From: CAZVED01 sp964626205
GTDB taxonomy: Bacteria > Patescibacteriota > Patescibacteriia > SG8-24
Length of the DNA stretch: 64,000 bases
NCBI GenBank assembly: GCA_964626205.1
Contig: CAZVED010000001.1
Location: forward strand, 62,001 to 126,000
Reading direction: 5' to 3'
Of the stretch, positions 8,005-18,010 are shown piece after piece. Numbering within the stretch: the first letter of the stretch is position 1; the number at the start of each line of letters is the position of its first letter. Under the pieces are notes generated by a model. That model saw nothing but the letters and a program-made list of their open reading frames with translations. It was not told the origin of the DNA and did not search any database. Position numbers and translations under genes: made by a program.

Positions 8005-9060
8005 ATGGACACCTTTGGCATCATCAAGATTTTCTTCCTCAGCGCGCTGTCGTTCATCGTCGCCATGATGGTGACGCCGGCGGTCACGCATTTTCTTTAT
8101 AAGTACCGGATGGGCAAGCAGATCCGCGACGCGGCATCCGCGCCGATCGTGGCGAAACTCCATGCAGCGAAGGCGGGGACGCCCACCATGGGCGGCATCA
8201 TCGTCTGGGGGACGGTACTGCTCGTCATGCTCGTTTTCCATTATGGTGCCGTCCTCACGGGGTGGGCGTTCTTTATGGATTTTACCTTCCTCTCGCGCCC
8301 GCAGACGCTCTTGCCGCTCGGGGCATTGGTCGCCAGCGCGCTCGTCGGTCTCGTCGATGATTATTGGAACGTGAAGAAGATCGGTCCGTTCGGCGGTGGT
8401 CTGCGGTTCCGGCACCGGTTCATGGTCTACTTCGGCATCGCCGCAGTCGGTGCATGGTGGTTCGCCACGAAGCTGCAGTGGGATCTCTTGCATGTGCCGT
8501 TCGTCGGCGACTTCAACATCGGTGCGTGGTACATCCCGGTCTTCATCCTCGTCATCGTCGCGACGTCGTTCTCGGTGAACCAGGCCGACGGTTTGGACGG
8601 GCTTGCCGGCGGGTTGCTGCTCACCGCGTTCGCCACGTATGCCGCCATCGCGTTCGCGCAGGGCAAGACCGACCTTGCCGCATTCTGCGGAGCCATCGCA
8701 GGCGCGCTTCTCGCGTTCCTCTGGTTCAACATCACGCCCGCGCGGTTTTTCATGGGGGATACCGGATCCATGTCGCTCGGCGTGACGCTCGGCATCGTCG
8801 CAATGCTCACGAACACGGCACTCCTTCTGCCGATTATCGGCAGCATGTTCGTTCTGGAGGCCGTGTCGACCATCGTGCAGATTGGTTCCAAGAAGCTCCG
8901 TGGAGGGAAGAAGGTGTTCCTGTCCGCACCGATCCACCACCATTTCGAAGCCATCGGATGGCCGGAAGCGAAGGTCGTCATGCGGTTCTGGATCATCGGT
9001 GCGGTCTCCGCGGTCGTCGGACTCATTCTCGCGCTCATGGACATCGGGACCATCCGTTAA
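8005..9060 (+). CDS. mraY: Phospho-N-acetylmuramoyl-pentapeptide-transferase MraY
   Basis: MraY transfers phospho-MurNAc-pentapeptide from UDP to undecaprenyl phosphate, making lipid I on the inner face of the membrane. The 351-residue protein has about ten membrane segments and the family motifs: GTPTMGGI, the aspartate pair in LVDDYWNVKK, the NQADGLDGLAGG loop, GDTGSMSLG and the PIHHHFEAIGW histidine loop near residue 310. Length is normal. It lies between the small membrane protein and lon, with the SEDS gene and murG further down, so it belongs to a peptidoglycan operon. Confidence 0.97.
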   Translation: MDTFGIIKIFFLSALSFIVAMMVTPAVTHFLYKYRMGKQIRDAASAPIVAKLHAAKAGTPTMGGIIVWGTVLLVMLVFHYGAVLTGWAFFMDFTFLSRPQTLLPLGALVASALVGLVDDYWNVKKIGPFGGGLRFRHRFMVYFGIAAVGAWWFATKLQWDLLHVPFVGDFNIGAWYIPVFILVIVATSFSVNQADGLDGLAGGLLLTAFATYAAIAFAQGKTDLAAFCGAIAGALLAFLWFNITPARFFMGDTGSMSLGVTLGIVAMLTNTALLLPIIGSMFVLEAVSTIVQIGSKKLRGGKKVFLSAPIHHHFEAIGWPEAKVVMRFWIIGAVSAVVGLILALMDIGTIR

Positions 9061-9084
9061 GTCGCATAGCATCACAGACCTCCT

Positions 9085-11487
<2,403 letters not shown>

Positions 11488-11490
11488 CCT

Positions 11491-12615
11491 ATGCGGGGCG
11501 GGCGGCATGACCTCGTGTTCCTCGCATTGTTGGGCGCGATCATCGTGCTCGGCTTGGTGATGCTCACGTCCGCGTCGGGTCCGGTCGCGTACCAGCGGTT
11601 CGGTGACGCGTTCTGGTTCCTGAAGCATCAGTTGTTCTTCGGCATCCTTCCCGGAGTCGTCGCGTTCGCGGTCCTGTCGCGCATCGACTATCGGTTTTGG
11701 CGCACGATGGCGTTGCAACTGCTCGTCGCTTCCGTCGTCCTGCTCTTGCTCGTATTCGTTCCCGGTCTCGGCGCGGAATGGGGAACGTCCCGCAGCTGGA
11801 TCAATGTTTTCGGCTTTTCCCTGCAGCCTGCGGAAATCGTGAAGCTGACATTCCTCTTGTACCTCGCCGCATTGCTCGAAGGGAAAGGGGAGGAGGGTGT
11901 TCGCGACCTGTCTGCCGGCCTCGCCCCATTCCTGATTGCGCTCGGCACCATAGCACTCCTCATCATCCTGCAGCCGGACCTTGGGAGCCTCATGGTCATC
12001 GCCGCAATCGCGGTATCCATGTATTTCTTGGCGGGCGCGCCGTGGGTGTACCTGCTCGGCATGGGTGGTGCAGGCGTCGTGGCGCTGGCGCTCCTCATCA
12101 AGAGCGCACCATACCGCGCCGCGCGCCTCATGACGTTCCTGCATCCGGAGCTCGATCCGCAGGGTACCGGGTATCACATCAACCAGGCATTTCTCGCCAT
12201 CGGCTCCGGCGGTCTGTTCGGTCTCGGTCTCGGGCACTCCCGGCAGAAGTATCTCTATCTTCCTGAGGTCGTCGGTGATTCCATCTTCGCGGTGATGGCC
12301 GAGGAGTTTGGTTTCATCCTGATGCTTGGCGTGCTTGCGCTCATTTTGGCGTTCCTGCTTCGCGGTCTCCGTATCGCGCAGGAAGCTCCAGACGCGTTCG
12401 GACGTTTTATCGCGTCGGGTATCGTCGCGTGGGTGTTTTTCCAGACGCTGTTCAACGTCGGGTCTATGGTCGGTGTCATGCCGATGACCGGTCTGCCGAT
12501 GCCGTTCGTGAGCTATGGCGGTACGGCGATGCTGGTGATCATGGCGGCAATGGGCATCATGGCGAATATCGCGAAGCAGTCAGGTACAAGCGCTTCGCGC
12601 ACACGACGCTCCTGA
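11491..12615 (+). CDS. ftsW: SEDS-family peptidoglycan glycosyltransferase (FtsW/RodA)
   Basis: SEDS proteins polymerise lipid II into glycan strands together with a class B penicillin-binding protein. This 374-residue protein has about ten membrane segments and the family signatures: RSWINVFGFSLQPAEIVKL (the QPSE-type motif), LQPDLGS, the periplasmic GTGYHINQAFLAIGSGG stretch, and the C-terminal LPMPFVSYGGTAML. It follows lon by three bases and precedes murG by one. Linkage to mraY and murG favours FtsW over RodA, but motifs alone do not separate the two. Confidence 0.92.
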   Translation: MRGGRHDLVFLALLGAIIVLGLVMLTSASGPVAYQRFGDAFWFLKHQLFFGILPGVVAFAVLSRIDYRFWRTMALQLLVASVVLLLLVFVPGLGAEWGTSRSWINVFGFSLQPAEIVKLTFLLYLAALLEGKGEEGVRDLSAGLAPFLIALGTIALLIILQPDLGSLMVIAAIAVSMYFLAGAPWVYLLGMGGAGVVALALLIKSAPYRAARLMTFLHPELDPQGTGYHINQAFLAIGSGGLFGLGLGHSRQKYLYLPEVVGDSIFAVMAEEFGFILMLGVLALILAFLLRGLRIAQEAPDAFGRFIASGIVAWVFFQTLFNVGSMVGVMPMTGLPMPFVSYGGTAMLVIMAAMGIMANIAKQSGTSASRTRRS

Positions 12616-12616
12616 T

Positions 12617-13705
12617 ATGCGGCGCATTCTTTTCACTGGTGGAGGGACACTTGGCCCCGTGACTCCGCTGCTCGCGGTCGCGGAGGCGGTTCGTGTCCAC
12701 GTTCCGGATGCGGAGCTTTCATGGATCGGCACGATGACCGGCCCGGAGCGGGCATTGGTGGAGTCTGCCGGCATTCCGTTCTTCGTCGTTCGGTCGGGGA
12801 AGCTGCGGCGGTATTTTTCGTTGCGCAACATCTCCGATATTTTCAACATCAAGATCGGATTTTTCCAATCGCTGCGGCTCCTGCGGCGTCTGCGTCCGGA
12901 TGCGGTTATCTCGGCAGGCGGATTCGTCGCGGTACCGGTCATTTGGGCGGCATGGTTCCTGAGGATTCCCGTGCACATACACGCGCAGGACATCCGCCCA
13001 GGGCTTGCTAACCTGTTATCGCTTCCAGTCGCGAGGTCGGTTTCCGTTGCGTTCGCTCCGTCGCTCAAGGATTTTGAGCGACATCGTCCGGTTTTGACGG
13101 GGAATCCGGTCCGCCGAACGGTGCTGTCCGGGTCGCGTGATACAGCCCGCGAGCTTTTCGGTCTCGAGCATGACGTCCCGACGTTGCTCGTGCTTGGTGG
13201 TGGCACAGGGGCGGCGGGCCTCAATGCGCTCGTTCGCGCCGCAACGCCAGAGCTCGGCGTGTCGATGCAAGTGCTGCATATCACCGGGAAAGGGAAGGGG
13301 GATACGACATTCTCGCATCCGCGGTACCACGCGGTCGAGTTCCTCACGGATGCCATGGCGCATGCCTATGCCGCTGCCGACCTCGTCGTGACGCGCGCGG
13401 GCATCGGGACGCTGTCCGAGCTTGCCGCGCTCGCCAAGCCTGCCGTCATCGTGCCGATGCCGCGTTCGCATCAGGAAGAGAATGCCGCACACTTTTCCGC
13501 TGCCGGAGCGGCAATCACGCTTGATGAGATCACCGTGACGCCGGCATCATTCGCGGAAACAGTCCTTGCATTGCATGCCGACGCGGCACGTTTACAGGAA
13601 CTTCGGAGCGGCATGCAGGCACTCGCTGCTCCTGCTGGTGAGCAAGCGGACGCCGCCGAGGTTGTCGCGGAGCTCGTGTTGCGGATCGCAAGCAAGGGCG
13701 GTTGA
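12617..13705 (+). CDS. murG: Lipid II synthase MurG (undecaprenyl-PP-MurNAc-pentapeptide GlcNAc transferase)
   Basis: MurG adds GlcNAc to lipid I to make lipid II on the cytoplasmic membrane face. The 362-residue GT28 protein has the N-terminal glycine loop GGGTLGPVTPLLA, the ISAGGFVAVP segment, the second-domain nucleotide loop LGGGTGAAGLN, and the donor-binding TRAGIGTLSELAAL with PMPRSHQEENA. The first loop is odd: the usual GGTGGH is GGTLGP, so the conserved histidine is missing. Position straight after the SEDS gene supports the call. I keep MurG because the C-terminal donor site is intact. Confidence 0.9.
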   Translation: MRRILFTGGGTLGPVTPLLAVAEAVRVHVPDAELSWIGTMTGPERALVESAGIPFFVVRSGKLRRYFSLRNISDIFNIKIGFFQSLRLLRRLRPDAVISAGGFVAVPVIWAAWFLRIPVHIHAQDIRPGLANLLSLPVARSVSVAFAPSLKDFERHRPVLTGNPVRRTVLSGSRDTARELFGLEHDVPTLLVLGGGTGAAGLNALVRAATPELGVSMQVLHITGKGKGDTTFSHPRYHAVEFLTDAMAHAYAAADLVVTRAGIGTLSELAALAKPAVIVPMPRSHQEENAAHFSAAGAAITLDEITVTPASFAETVLALHADAARLQELRSGMQALAAPAGEQADAAEVVAELVLRIASKGG

Positions 13706-13761
13706 CGCCACGTCGGCACCGACGTACGGTGCATGCACGGTCATTGGAAAGGAGGTTCTTC

Positions 13762-14010
13762 ATGTCCGACCAGCTTGCGTGGGGTCTCGTCATTTTCGTA
13801 TTCGGCGCCTTCGCGCTCATCATGCTGGCGTTCGCGCTCCACGAGCGGCGGCGGTCGAAGGCGTTGCGCGCATACGCCGATGCGCTGGCCGAGCAGAACG
13901 AGGAGCTCCGACGCATCATCGCGGGGCGAAGCCGTGCTGCGGACGGCACATTGGAGGACGTCCTTGAGGAGATGGCCGATCGCCCTGGACCAAGAGACAC
14001 CATCCATTAG
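13762..14010 (+). CDS. Small single-pass membrane protein with coiled-coil tail
   Basis: This 82-residue protein is not recognised. A perfect AAAGGAGG ribosome site lies 6 bases before the ATG, so the start is certain. Residues 5-27 form one membrane helix and residues 30-55 a basic, Glu-rich heptad-like helix (RRRSKALRAYADALAEQNEELRR is its core, positions 30-52), followed by an acidic tail. It is the last gene of the mraY-lon-ftsW-murG run and is followed by a terminator. The layout resembles small division-associated proteins such as FtsL/FtsB, but no motif proves this. Confidence 0.65.
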   Translation: MSDQLAWGLVIFVFGAFALIMLAFALHERRRSKALRAYADALAEQNEELRRIIAGRSRAADGTLEDVLEEMADRPGPRDTIH

Positions 14011-14017
14011 CTTCCAT

Positions 14018-14042
14018 CACCCCTCCGCAAGGGGTGTTTTTT
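14018..14042 (+). terminator. Intrinsic terminator of the cell-wall operon
   Basis: CACCCCT and AGGGGTG form a stem around a 5-base loop, followed by six T. It ends the operon containing murG. Confidence 0.8.
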
Positions 14043-14045
14043 GTC

Positions 14046-14074
14046 TTGACAGAACCGTTGGGTGGCGGTAGGGT
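14046..14074 (+). promoter_or_regulatory. Promoter TTGACA-17-TAGGGT
   Basis: A perfect -35 box TTGACA is separated by 17 bases from TAGGGT. It lies right behind the terminator of the preceding operon and drives the gene at 14104. Confidence 0.6.
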
Positions 14075-14103
14075 CACGCGTTGTCCTTTTTCGAGGAGGA
14101 AGC

Positions 14104-14592
14104 ATGGATACCGCCCCTATGGTCATGGAGCAGATTGCCTCGTTGTGGAGGTTCATCGGCCTGCTGGCGATCGCGCTCGCTGCGGCGCTCGCGGTCTGCG
14201 CGCACGTATGGTTCCGCCTCAATCGTTTCGAGCGGAGGGAATCGCGCATTATCGCGAATCTCAAGGGTGAGATCGACGCGATGTCGGATACCATCCGCAG
14301 GGCATCTGGCATTGCCAAGCCGAAAGGTGAGGCGATGTACGCCGACGATGCGGAGCCGAACGCGGACGAGCTCGACGCCGAGGTGGATGAGTTTCTCTCG
14401 CATCCGTTGCCGGAAGGTCGGCCACGCACCATGCTGCCGCCGCCGATGGATGGCATCGCGACGGTCACCTCCATCGAGGCCGGTCGGATAAAGCGGAGCG
14501 CCGTATCCCGGCTCGATCGCTCCGGCTTGCGACCACGTGCGCCGGGCCCGTTCTCCACGACGACGGACGAGACCCCGTTCGATGACAGTTGA
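14104..14592 (+). CDS. Single-pass membrane protein of unknown function
   Basis: I do not recognise this 162-residue protein. A GAGGAGGA ribosome site precedes the ATG. Residues 14-37 make one membrane helix, followed by a basic, helical segment (RLNRFERRESRIIANLK, about 39-55), an acidic stretch (about 75-95) and a Pro/Arg-rich, probably disordered tail. It has its own promoter and terminator, so it is a single-gene unit. The general architecture resembles the gene before it, which suggests related membrane-scaffold roles, but this is only a guess. Confidence 0.62.
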   Translation: MDTAPMVMEQIASLWRFIGLLAIALAAALAVCAHVWFRLNRFERRESRIIANLKGEIDAMSDTIRRASGIAKPKGEAMYADDAEPNADELDAEVDEFLSHPLPEGRPRTMLPPPMDGIATVTSIEAGRIKRSAVSRLDRSGLRPRAPGPFSTTTDETPFDDS

Positions 14593-14597
14593 CCGAT

Positions 14598-14623
14598 GAC
14601 GGCACGCTTGTGCCGTCTTTTTT
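14598..14623 (+). terminator. Intrinsic terminator
   Basis: GACGGCAC and GTGCCGTC form a perfect 8-bp stem with loop GCTT, followed by six T. It ends the gene at 14104-14592. Confidence 0.82.
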
Positions 14624-14630
14624 CTTTCCG

Positions 14631-14639
14631 TGGTATGCT
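14631..14639 (+). promoter_or_regulatory. Extended -10 TGGTATGCT
   Basis: TGG followed by TATGCT lies 28 bases before the ATG at 14668 and right behind the previous terminator. No -35 consensus is evident. Confidence 0.45.
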
Positions 14640-14667
14640 GCCGGAAACAGCCACCATCATCATTATT

Positions 14668-14892
14668 ATGGATAATCTTGCATTCACGGTCGACGATCTG
14701 TACGAGGAGGTCAAAGAGAAGGCACGCGAAGAAGGCGCGATGAGCCGCGAAGACTGGCATGAGATGGTCGACGAGGTGCTCGACGACAAGTTCGAGTTTC
14801 AGGAGATCCATGACGACGAAGATGTCGCGCAGTTGAAGGAGGCTTTGCAGGCGCGGTACGACGACTTCATGGTGGAGACGGAAGTGATGTAA
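14668..14892 (+). CDS. Small acidic protein of unknown function
   Basis: This 74-residue protein is very acidic (many Glu and Asp) and predicted to be almost all helical, with no membrane segment or cysteine. The ATG at 14668 is chosen because it lies after a TATGCT box; upstream in-frame codons fall in the previous terminator. It is a single-gene unit with its own terminator. Nothing in it identifies a function. Acidic helical proteins of this size are often nucleic-acid mimics or protein-binding adaptors, which cannot be distinguished here. Confidence 0.6.
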   Translation: MDNLAFTVDDLYEEVKEKAREEGAMSREDWHEMVDEVLDDKFEFQEIHDDEDVAQLKEALQARYDDFMVETEVM

Positions 14893-14928
14893 AAAGAAAC
14901 GCCCTCACGTGAGTGGGGGCGTTTCTTT
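14893..14928. terminator. Bidirectional intrinsic terminator
   Basis: AAAGAAACGCCC and GGGCGTTTCTTT form a 12-bp stem with A and T runs on both sides. It serves the acidic protein gene on the plus strand and can also end the tRNA-Lys transcript on the minus strand, whose CCA end touches it. Confidence 0.75.
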
Positions 14929-15003
14929 GGTGCGCCGGCCGGGGATCGAACCCGGGACCATCAGCTTAAAAGGCTGTTGCTCTACCGGCTGAGCTACCGG
15001 CGC
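14928..15003 (-). tRNA. tRNA-Lys (anticodon TTT)
   Basis: On the minus strand the sequence folds as a tRNA: acceptor GCGCCGG paired with CCGGCGC, a D arm with AGCCGGTAGA, anticodon loop CTTTTAA giving TTT, and T arm CCGGG-TTCGATC-CCCGG. The discriminator is A and the CCA is encoded. The first anticodon-stem pair (27-43) is an A-A mismatch. Confidence 0.95.
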
Positions 15004-15069
15004 GGAGTCCATTTTTGAGCAGGACAACAATAGCATGGCATGACGGTACAGGCAACGGTCGGATAGCGG

Positions 15070-15098
15070 TTGCGATTGAGCCTATTTTTTGCTATACT
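15070..15098 (+). promoter_or_regulatory. Promoter TTGCGA-17-TATACT
   Basis: TTGCGA and TATACT are 17 bases apart, upstream of the gene at 15130. The leader would be about 25 bases. Confidence 0.6.
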
Positions 15099-15129
15099 TT
15101 CCTCATACTATTCGCGTAACTGCACGGTC

Positions 15130-15441
15130 ATGACCGATCAGGAATTCGACCTTAAGGAGAACGTCATCGCCCAGCTTGGCCTGCAGGAGCTCCCTGAGAA
15201 CAAGCGGGCGGAACTGCTCGACCAGATGGCGCAGCTCGTGGAGCGACGCGTGATGTTGCGTCTTATTGATGCGTTGTCCGAAGATGATGTCATCGCGATT
15301 GCCGAGCTCGAAGAGAAGCCGGAGGAATTGTTGGCGTACATGGCAACGAAGGTCCCGGACATCACCGCGATCATCGCCGAGGAGACAGAGAAAGTGAAAG
15401 CCGAATTGGCCGACGCAGCGAAGGATGAAGACGTGCTTTGA
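15130..15441 (+). CDS. Small helical acidic protein (DUF5663-like)
   Basis: This 103-residue protein is acidic and helical without membrane segments. Its pattern (an N-terminal LGL/ELPENKRAELLDQM segment, then LRLIDALSEDDVIAIAEL and a C-terminal Ile/Glu-rich helix) resembles the DUF5663 proteins often seen in Patescibacteria; I recall that family but cannot verify the match. It starts a run of three closely spaced genes with 15448 and 15630, driven by the TTGCGA/TATACT promoter. Function is unknown. Confidence 0.65.
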   Translation: MTDQEFDLKENVIAQLGLQELPENKRAELLDQMAQLVERRVMLRLIDALSEDDVIAIAELEEKPEELLAYMATKVPDITAIIAEETEKVKAELADAAKDEDVL

Positions 15442-15447
15442 CGCGCT

Positions 15448-15618
15448 ATGGCGGATGCAGTGCCGAAAGCAACATTGATTCAGCGGCTGAGCGATGCGCA
15501 CGTGGTCGTTATGGAGGCTTTGCGGAAGCGGCAAGATGCGTTGCTGGTGCGTGTTATCGGTCGTATGGATCGTGAACGGGCGGAACGGATTGCAGACGAT
15601 ATCAAGAAAACGATGTAA
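15448..15618 (+). CDS. Very small helical protein of unknown function
   Basis: The frame runs from an ATG at 15448 to a TAA at 15616-15618 and encodes 56 residues (MADAVPKATLIQRLSD at the start, ending DDIKKTM). It is a mixed-charge helical protein without Cys. It lies 6 bases after one gene and 11 before the next, and its helical pattern (VVVMEALRKRQDALLVRVI) is a shorter version of the neighbour at 15130, so the two may be related. It is probably real because it fills an operon gap with no other explanation. Confidence 0.6.
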   Translation: MADAVPKATLIQRLSDAHVVVMEALRKRQDALLVRVIGRMDRERAERIADDIKKTM

Positions 15619-15629
15619 GGTGAACGCCT

Positions 15630-17969
15630 ATGAAAGCACCTGAACGATCGGGAGCGCCGCAGTCACCGGAGCTTTCCGGTGACGAGACACCGTCGGAAAA
15701 ATTGCAAAATGAGCAGGATACCGCACAGGGGAGCGGTCTTGAATTGGCGTTGACGCCGGAGCAGATTGCCGCGGAGAAGAAGGAACGGGCTGCGAAGGCT
15801 GCGCGGGCGGTCGAGTTTTCGCTGGCTGACAATAAGGGACGCGAGCGGATGTCTGCTGACGCTGCGCGAGAGCGTGAAGATCGTGCCGAGCAGGAGGCGA
15901 AAGAAGCGGCGTTCGCCTTGGCGCGAAAATGGCAGGAGCGTGTTCATGCAGGAAAGAAGCGTATCGAAGAGAAGGCTGCGGAGGACGGGGGGTCGCTGGC
16001 ACCAGATGAGCAGAAGGAGAACGATGCGATCGTTACGGAAGCAGAACGAGAGTTTGATGCGTTCAAGGATTCCATGGACGAGTTTGTCATCACCGACAAG
16101 GCTGGTATGGAAGAGGCGTTGGTTGCAGATTCCGGAAAGTGGGCGCGTCCTGCAGAGGGGGAAGGTATTGCTGCTACGGCGTCTGCTGGAGAGGCCGAAG
16201 TTGTGCATTCCGCGACACGCATCGAGGACCTCCGTACCTACGCCAAGGAGATGCGCACAAAACGTGAGACAGTCGCGACGTTGCGCGCCAAACTGACGAA
16301 GTACGACGGCATTGGCGGTATCCGTGCATTGCTGCCTGGCGGCGCTTCCGAGAAGTCCATGCTTGCCGCAGAGCTCGTGGAAGCCGAGAAGGACTACGAG
16401 GCCATGCGTGCGGAGTACGTCGGTGAGAAGGCCTACCGCAAGAACAAGGAAGAAATGCTCCTCGCGGATGCTGCAGGTGCCGCTTTGACGAAGGAAAAAG
16501 GCGTGAGCGGAAAAGTCTACGACGCATACAAGTGGCTCGGCGATCAGAACCTCACCAAGCTCGGTTGGAAGCCGACGGGCAAGATCGGTGGTATGGTCGC
16601 GCGCGGTGTGAGCTTGCGTTCCGGCGTGAACATCGCCTTGATGGGCGGAGGTTTCGCGCTCGGTGGCGCTGTTGGGGTGGCCGCGACCATTCCCGCAAGG
16701 CGCGTCCTCGGAGGCATTTTCGGATCGGCAAGTTCCTTCGATGGCATGCGGCATTTCTTCGATCGGCAGAAGAGTCTGTCCCAGGCGGAAGTGAAGAAAA
16801 TGGATTACGCGGAGCTGCTGTCACGCATGGATGCATTGCGTGCACAGGCGGCGACTGGAGGCCGTGCGGTTTCCAAGGATGCGGAATTTTTGCGCCTTAA
16901 GGCCGAGCTCGGCACGCGCGAGAAGTCGGCGCTGGAGCGCGGACTTCTCACGACGGAGTATCTCGGAGAGGCAATGGATGCCGCGAATGATCGTCTCAAG
17001 AAGGTCGCGAAAAAGCGGGGTATTCGTGATGCTGCGCTTAAGGGAGTCGCGGTAGGGGTCGGAACCCTCGTCGGAACCGGAGTGCTCGCGGAGGCTGTCG
17101 GCGGCGTGGCGAAAGCCGCGACGAAGGTTGGAGCGGAGGCTGGTAAAATCGGGCTCGAGATGGCGGACAGCTTTTTCGGTACGAACACGACACCTGTCTT
17201 TACGGAGCCTGTCATCACGGAAGCTGTAACGCTACCATCTGCGGCGGAAGGCGTTGTCGATGCTCCGCCAGACATCATTCATGAAGCGCCTTCCGATGCG
17301 GTGTCGTCAGACATCCTTCCTGATGCGCCGCCTGAGGAGATTGCTGAGCCTGCATCGTCGGAGGTACCTAATGGAGACACGGAGCCTGCTGCTGAGGGTC
17401 CAGTATCGTTGGATGACGCGCTGCTGAAGCCGGGTGAAGAGGTCGGTGTGTCCGACGAGGCGCGCGATGCGGTTATTGCGAAGATCAAGGCCACACAGGG
17501 CGGCTTGCGTACGGGCGGCGATGTCGTTTCAGAGGTGCCGGTTCAGGATATCGCAGAGACAGCGAAGACGACGCTTGAGAGCGGACGGTTTACGTTCGAT
17601 GGGGGTCGTGCGATGTTCGAGACGGACGATGGTGGGCGTGTCATCAGCGTTGCTGTCGAGGGTAGGGCCTCTGGAATCCCGGGCGTACTGCGGAACGGAT
17701 ATGAGTTCGATATCGGGAAGCAATCAGACTATTACGGCATGGATGAGTCGTTTGCCGTGAACATTGGGGAAGGAGAGGCGAGAGACCTGACATTGCAGAT
17801 GAATGCCTACAAAGCGATGCTGGATGCGGGAAAGCAGGATACGCCGGAAGGGCGCTTCCTGGTACAGACCATCCGCGCAGGCGCCAATGATCTTCGGAGG
17901 AATTTCGGTGCGAAGATGCTGAAGCCGGGCGTCTTCACGACTATCGCGAAATGGACCGGCGGCGCATAG
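15630..17969 (+). CDS. Large protein with coiled coil, Gly-rich hydrophobic segments and low-complexity linker
   Basis: I do not recognise this 779-residue protein. Residues 1-120 are Ala/Glu/Arg-rich and coiled-coil-like; about 310-375 carry a Gly/Ala hydrophobic stretch (NIALMGGGFALGGAVGVAA) after a basic helix; about 465-500 hold a second Gly-rich hydrophobic segment; about 520-600 is a Pro/Glu/Ala/Ser-rich linker; and the last 150 residues form a compact domain containing DIGKQSDYYGMDESF and DTPEGRFLVQTIRAGANDLR. There is no signal peptide. The hydrophobic pieces could insert in the membrane or bury in an oligomer. It is last in a three-gene operon and followed by a strong terminator. Confidence 0.68.
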   Translation: MKAPERSGAPQSPELSGDETPSEKLQNEQDTAQGSGLELALTPEQIAAEKKERAAKAARAVEFSLADNKGRERMSADAAREREDRAEQEAKEAAFALARKWQERVHAGKKRIEEKAAEDGGSLAPDEQKENDAIVTEAEREFDAFKDSMDEFVITDKAGMEEALVADSGKWARPAEGEGIAATASAGEAEVVHSATRIEDLRTYAKEMRTKRETVATLRAKLTKYDGIGGIRALLPGGASEKSMLAAELVEAEKDYEAMRAEYVGEKAYRKNKEEMLLADAAGAALTKEKGVSGKVYDAYKWLGDQNLTKLGWKPTGKIGGMVARGVSLRSGVNIALMGGGFALGGAVGVAATIPARRVLGGIFGSASSFDGMRHFFDRQKSLSQAEVKKMDYAELLSRMDALRAQAATGGRAVSKDAEFLRLKAELGTREKSALERGLLTTEYLGEAMDAANDRLKKVAKKRGIRDAALKGVAVGVGTLVGTGVLAEAVGGVAKAATKVGAEAGKIGLEMADSFFGTNTTPVFTEPVITEAVTLPSAAEGVVDAPPDIIHEAPSDAVSSDILPDAPPEEIAEPASSEVPNGDTEPAAEGPVSLDDALLKPGEEVGVSDEARDAVIAKIKATQGGLRTGGDVVSEVPVQDIAETAKTTLESGRFTFDGGRAMFETDDGGRVISVAVEGRASGIPGVLRNGYEFDIGKQSDYYGMDESFAVNIGEGEARDLTLQMNAYKAMLDAGKQDTPEGRFLVQTIRAGANDLRRNFGAKMLKPGVFTTIAKWTGGA

Positions 17970-17980
17970 GTCCTGATGAA

Positions 17981-18010
17981 AAAACACCCCCGGTCAGCCG
18001 GGGGTGTTTT
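17981..18010. terminator. Bidirectional intrinsic terminator
   Basis: CACCCCCGG and CCGGGGGTG form a 9-bp stem with a 3-base loop, with A run before and T run after. It ends both the 779-residue gene and the convergent minus-strand gene, whose stop codon lies inside the stem. Confidence 0.85.
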
